A stretch of DNA of 64,000 bases from Epichloe hybrida. Its lineage: Eukaryota > Ascomycota > Sordariomycetes > Hypocreales > Clavicipitaceae. The notes below the pieces were generated by a model, which saw nothing but the letters and a program-made list of their open reading frames with translations, searched no databases and was not told the origin of the DNA. Shown here piece after piece: positions 59,453-64,000 of the stretch. Location: positions 2,418,001-2,482,000 of the forward strand of contig JAFEKR010000008.1 in assembly GCA_019022495.1 (NCBI GenBank), in the 5' to 3' direction. Made by a program: the position numbers and the translations under genes. Each line of letters opens with the position of its first letter. The stretch's first letter is position 1.

Positions 59453-61500
59453 AAAGATGCATCTTCTGTTTCGTCTTGTTTTGCAATGCCATGTCTTGCC
59501 GACCGACCGCATGTTCTGCCATGGTCCCGTAGAGCGGCATGCAATAAGGTGAACAAAGACGCCTTTTTTTTCGAAACATGCGCCAAGGCCGCACCTTAGC
59601 CAAAGCTAGAGCTTGGGCAAGCTCAAATTCCCTCGGTCTGTCTAACGGTGTCCCGGACGACAGAAAGGTCCACGGGGTACATACGGGCTAATATTATTAT
59701 TAGGTGATATCAATGCACCAGACTGGCTGTGAGGATGACGTACCTGGGTGCCCAGGCGTCTGGTGTGTGTGCGATTGACATTTGCTGACCAGACCACTTT
59801 ACACGACTTATGCTAGTCTTGCCTCAAAGACACGCAGAGGTCGTGTCTGATTGTCTGACATCTGACATCCCTACGTCTGGTACCCATGTAACACCAGCAT
59901 GCGAGAAGAAAACAAGGCACGTCAGAGATCGCATTCTGCGTGTTGCAATTCGGATCACCTTGCTTGCTGTCTTTGACATTATCGCTGTCATTGTTTAATT
60001 GTTTCCCGTCCTGGTGTCACGGCTGGGCCTGGGCATGGGCTACAGGAATACCGATGGTCTTGTGCAACGAAATCAGATGTACAGAGTACCAGCTTGCTAA
60101 TGGTGTAGGAGTGCGCATGGAGTAGTACTCAACTATGTACATTGGTGGTGGCTCCGAGCTCAAGCACATGCTGATTGATTTCTCCAATGACTGACAAGCG
60201 CAACAAGGCTTTCGACCTCCAGTAGTGGCTGCATTAGTCCAAACCAGCCGTGGCCACTCAACCACGATACGACCTTGAAATATCGGCGGGCTGAAAAGAC
60301 GTCGTCGAACCAGACAGTTCTCGGCTGCGAGGAGATCAAGACACGAAGCTGATGAAATCAAATGTCTAACATTTGCCAACATATGTCACCTCACATGGCT
60401 GGTTTTTTTTTTTTTTTTGCGCTCAGCCGCGGTGCCTCAATGATTTTGACCTTCACTGTAATAATGCTGGTCTGCTACTCCCTCACTACCTGCAAAGCAA
60501 GGAACAAGGCCATCAATTGCCCGGGCGCTCGAATTTTATGCGCCAGACTCAGGCTCCGGCTCCGGCTCCGGCTTGATGAGGCACCGATCCACACCCCACA
60601 CCTCGAACAACGACAGACTTACTGACTCATCAAATTTGTTCTCTGTTTTTAGGAGGAAAGGAAGAGGAAGGCCAAGCAGAACGAAGCAGCAAAGCAAAAA
60701 AAGACCGAGGTTGGGTTGCTCTGCCTCGTATCCTAGCCTGGCTTCCGCTCGGGGGTTCAAAGACAAGCAAAAGCAAGTCAATGGGGAGCCAGAGAGACAC
60801 GATGTCAGGCTTGGAGGGGCCGCTTTTAATACTGGCACCATGGTCATGGTTCCCGGCGATCAGAGAACGAGTTTCTGATGGGCTTTTTCATGCCCTGCTT
60901 CCCGCCACGAACCGATTTTTTGGGTAGCATTGCTAAAAAGTGCTTGCTGATTCGACTCCTGCATTGGTTGCGTGGAACTTCGAAGCGGCAAGTGAACACA
61001 CTAGACTTGCTCACACGCGTTTGCAATGCCTCATATCGCGCACCGTGGCCGCGATTTAAAGCCAAAGTACGTGCATACGACACGCGATTCTCGATACCCA
61101 TGTGTGTCTACACGTTCTGTGGTGATGGAGCGCTTGCATATTGAGCATCTCGTCTCGTCCAAAGCTGTTTTCTCATTGCCAAGCTAGGCTTTGCGGGGAA
61201 ATGCTGCTGCTGCTGTTGTTGTTGTCGTTATTGTTGTTGTTATTGTGGATAATATTGCGAACCGATACCCATGAATGTTATTGGAATTGAAGCAGATTTC
61301 TTGTTGGACACTGGCATACCACCGTAGGACTCAGCAAAAGACACTGAGATGAGGAAAATTATTACATGCGTGGGTCACCATGCGATCGGAGCGACACAGC
61401 AGCAACAAAAATATATCAGACATGTCCAGGTGTATCATTACGTGCCATGCTCGACTGAACTAATCTCGTTAATCTCAATTACATATGGTCCGTAGACTCC

Positions 61501-64000
61501 GTATAGATCATAGCGTCGAAACGATCCATGGCATGACGCAAATTTCATGACATTGTTTTTTTATCCCGAGCATAATTCATGTCATGGCTCTCGGTCCATA
61601 ATAACACAATTCGTAGTACACGCACGCACAAGACAGCTGGTGACGCGAATCGCGGGCTCGCGAGCACACACGCCACCCCCCGGTCGCCAGCCCAGCCCAG
61701 CCCAGCCCGGCCCAGCGCCAAACAAGGTCCCAGGGCCCAGGTCCAAACCCAGGTCAAACCCAGATGCGAACGAACATCGTGTCTGACGTTTGGCCTGGTC
61801 GGGCTTGGGTCAGCGGATGTCGTGGAGTCAGTCTCTCAACAACCCATGGTCATGATGCCTCCCAGCCCCTCATCCTTCCACCACCAACACCACCAACACC
61901 ACCACCCCCCCCTTCCCTCCCCAAGTCGAATGGGTTGAATGGGTCGAATGGGACGGGCGGGCGGACCCCAAGTCGACCGACCAGTGACCAGCACAACTCC
62001 AGTCACTCCAAGTCCAGTCCAGATGGTCGCGGTGCGGTGCGGTGCGGTGGTGTTGAAAGGAACAATTGCAGCAAGCTCGAACTAGTAGTGCCCGCCCCCC
62101 CCTCTCCCACGCCCTCATCCACTCGTGCACGCCCATCTGAGTCTTCCTCACCCGCAGCCCACTGGGTACAGCCTGGTTGGTGTGTGATCCGCACGCCTGG
62201 GTGGCCGGGTTCAATGCTTGTTGGCTTGTTGGAGGCGGCAAGAATATTCTCAGATACCTGCTGCGCTGCAGCTGGGGGGGGGGGACACCAACTGGTCGCC
62301 TGTGGCTCCTCCCTGACTCCTCCTGCTCCTGCCAGGGGCCAGCAGTCGGCTGGCCCTCTTAGTGCTACAGCGGCTGTACGCAGTGCTCCAGTCCGCAACT
62401 TAACCGTGCTGAATTGATACCTGCGTCCCCAGGCGAGCTTGCTTGCTGGGATCGGGTCACTCTCTGCTCTGGCCCTCTCTTGGTTAAAACTATCTCTCCG
62501 CCAGTCATTTTTCCTCTCCTCTCCTCTAATATCTAATTCTAACCTTTTTATCACTCCCCCCGGCTCCTCCTCCTCCTCCTCATCATCCTCTCCCTCATTT
62601 CCTGTCAATTCATTCTGCCTCATCCATTCTGCCTCATCCTGACCCGTGCGAACCAGCAGGTCGGTGTCGATTGTGGCAACTGGACAGAGGAGAATTCCGC
62701 CAAACTCGACTTCCTCCCAGCCCCTCACCCGCCGTTTCATGCGAGAGGATACGAGTAGGGAGCTTCCAAAAACCGCCGAGCCTCCGAGCCGATTTGATAC
62801 AGAAGGACTCAAGACGATTGCAATACAAAGAATGAAATAGGGAGGAGCCTTGACTGGTATTTTTGCTATTTCACTCGACCTATTGTCTCCCGTCTCTTCC
62901 AATCAGGCACCTCGGTCCTCGTCCGCAATTCACCCCCTTGAGAATTCCTCGCCGCCGAACCGAGGAATTTAAATACAATCCGCCTCATCCACTCGCTCGT
63001 TCCCTTCGACACCCGTCGCCGCGACGAGTCTACGAGCGTCCCTTCCCGAGACTGGATCACTTTTGCAGCATTGACATTGGCCGTTTCGTGTTCCTGTTGG
63101 GGGTTCCGTGGTTGCAGTCGCCCCGGATTGTTCAGCTCTGGCCTTACTCCGGTCAGTCTGGTTACGCCGAAAGAAAGGGTGTGATAGACCTTGCTCGGCG
63201 TCACTTTATGCTGCAATTGTCTTGCATGCAAGTTTCTGCTCCTCGTGCTTCAGCAACCCGCTCAGCTCAGCTCAGCTCAGCTCACCTCTTCACTCCGCCT
63301 CTTGTGTATGTTGCATGCTGGGGCTTAGCCAGCGTCCTTCTTTGCCTGAACCAGCCGCAAGTAAATGATTTTCCTCTTTCTGATTGATTGATTGATCATT
63401 CTTACTACCAAGTCTCAAGCGTCTCTTAAGGTGATTGAGCCAAGTATCGAGTGTATTGAAGTCACAGGTATGTTCGTGTGGAGACGGTCCCCGTATTCGA
63501 TTTCGATAGCATCTTTCTAATCTGGTAGATTTTCCCTCGTTCAGTTGCATGCCGTGGCCTCATCCCTCATATTTTTTTTTCCCTCTCGCCCACTGTCGCG
63601 GTCGACTTCAGTTCTGAGCATTGCTCGTTTGGGAGACGTTAGTTCGTTGGTCCCACCCAATCATAGGATCTTGTCTCAACCCGCTCTCTGCCTCTTGTCT
63701 CGAGCACTCTGCCTATCGACAGGTGAGCCATCTCTCCACCTTTCCCTTCGTTTGGCCCCAACTCCTGTCCCTCGTGTCAAATACCACCGCATTCCTCGAG
63801 TCAGCCCTTCACCCAACCAAGGGAGTGCTCCACTAGGTCAACTGTCTGGTGCGGAAGGGATGCTTTATGGCAAAGTTTCGTCACCCAGATCGAAAGATCG
63901 AATTCTACAGCGGGTCTCGCAATGCTAACGAATGTGGGCAATATTCTAGAGCTCCATCTAGTGGGATCTTGTTCTTAAACAGCCCCTTGTCCAATCTCTT
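61501..64000 (+). other. CT-rich right end, possible promoter and leader of a gene beyond the window
   Basis: From about 62.4 kb the plus strand becomes rich in C and T, with TCC and CTC runs and a pentamer array (CTCAG, four copies, 63261-63280). It has candidate donor and branch signals but no coding frame I can support. This is typical of long 5' regions of fungal regulatory genes. A 299-codon frame on the minus strand (62003-62902) has no ATG at its head and no domain, so I reject it. Right of the window the sequence is unknown. Confidence 0.35.

Larger units (their letters stand above)
51248..61500. other. Gene-poor stretch, no supported gene
   Basis: About 10 kb with normal base composition and many short overlapping frames. 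None has a domain, a strong ATG with splice signals, or a recognised repeat family. Scattered short arrays occur: decamers at 55381-55409, a 6-bp array at 56523-56546 and octamers at 59413-59452. Several TACGGAGTA-type words and the GTACGGATCCGTAC palindrome (57933-57946) are also present. It may hold noncoding RNA, dead genes or long regulatory DNA. Confidence 0.5.

Noticed and set aside
62003..62902. Minus-strand frame of 299 codons
   Set aside because: No ATG at its head, acidic low-complexity stretch from a CTC/TCC run, no domain.

Overview
The window comes from the nuclear genome of a filamentous ascomycete. The genes are split by short introns (60-240 nt) with GTANGT-type donors, CTRAY branch points and YAG acceptors. 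The proteins are those of filamentous ascomycetes: NoxA, a MUG190-type tricalbin-like protein, a hybrid histidine kinase and a LaeA-like methyltransferase. An AT-rich transposon island carries C-to-T decay typical of repeat-induced point mutation (RIP). The protein wording looks like Sordariomycetes, probably Hypocreales, but I cannot fix the species from sequence alone. All exon joins below were worked out by hand and keep the reading frame. No transcript evidence was available.

Layout, left to right. 0.6-2.6 kb: a small nucleotidyltransferase-fold gene (+) and a tiny secreted Kazal-type inhibitor gene (-). 3.7-15.2 kb: a run of minus-strand housekeeping genes: the RNA cytidine acetyltransferase KRE33/NAT10, the mitochondrial mS38/COX24 protein, the inner-membrane protein SYM1 (Mpv17 family) and the C2/SMP protein MUG190. 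tRNA-Ser(AGA) follows at 15.9 kb. 17.4-24.6 kb: NADPH oxidase noxA (+), convergent with a large PAS hybrid histidine kinase (-). 25.3-32.9 kb: an accessory stretch with an unrecognised decayed gene, the WSS1-like DNA-protein crosslink protease, a nested pair of TA-inserting transposons, and an amidase gene interrupted by one in-frame TGA. 33.9-39.2 kb: a DUF1776 membrane protein (+), the polyadenylation factor YTH1 (-) and a LaeA-like methyltransferase (-). 41.1-50.5 kb: a GH18 chitinase-like gene with an altered catalytic motif (+), an unknown low-complexity protein (+), the plasma-membrane syntaxin SSO1 (-), MEMO/MHO1 (-) and H/ACA snoRNP protein GAR1 (+). An intron-containing tRNA-Met(CAT) lies at 51.2 kb. 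From 51.25 kb to the end (about 12.7 kb) I find no gene I can support. Its base composition is ordinary, and its CT-rich right end may be the promoter and leader of a gene beyond the window.

Several genes share themes. KRE33, GAR1 and the two tRNAs serve rRNA/tRNA maturation and translation. COX24/mS38 and SYM1 serve mitochondria. noxA, the histidine kinase and the LaeA-like methyltransferase are signalling and development regulators. The chitinase-like and Kazal proteins relate to the wall and the outside of the cell. The most unusual items are the chitinase with a changed catalytic Asp, the SSO1 gene (apparent 5-nt microexon and a long lumenal tail), the nested transposons, the broken amidase, the extended palindrome upstream of KRE33, and a dispersed TACGGAGTA-like motif.
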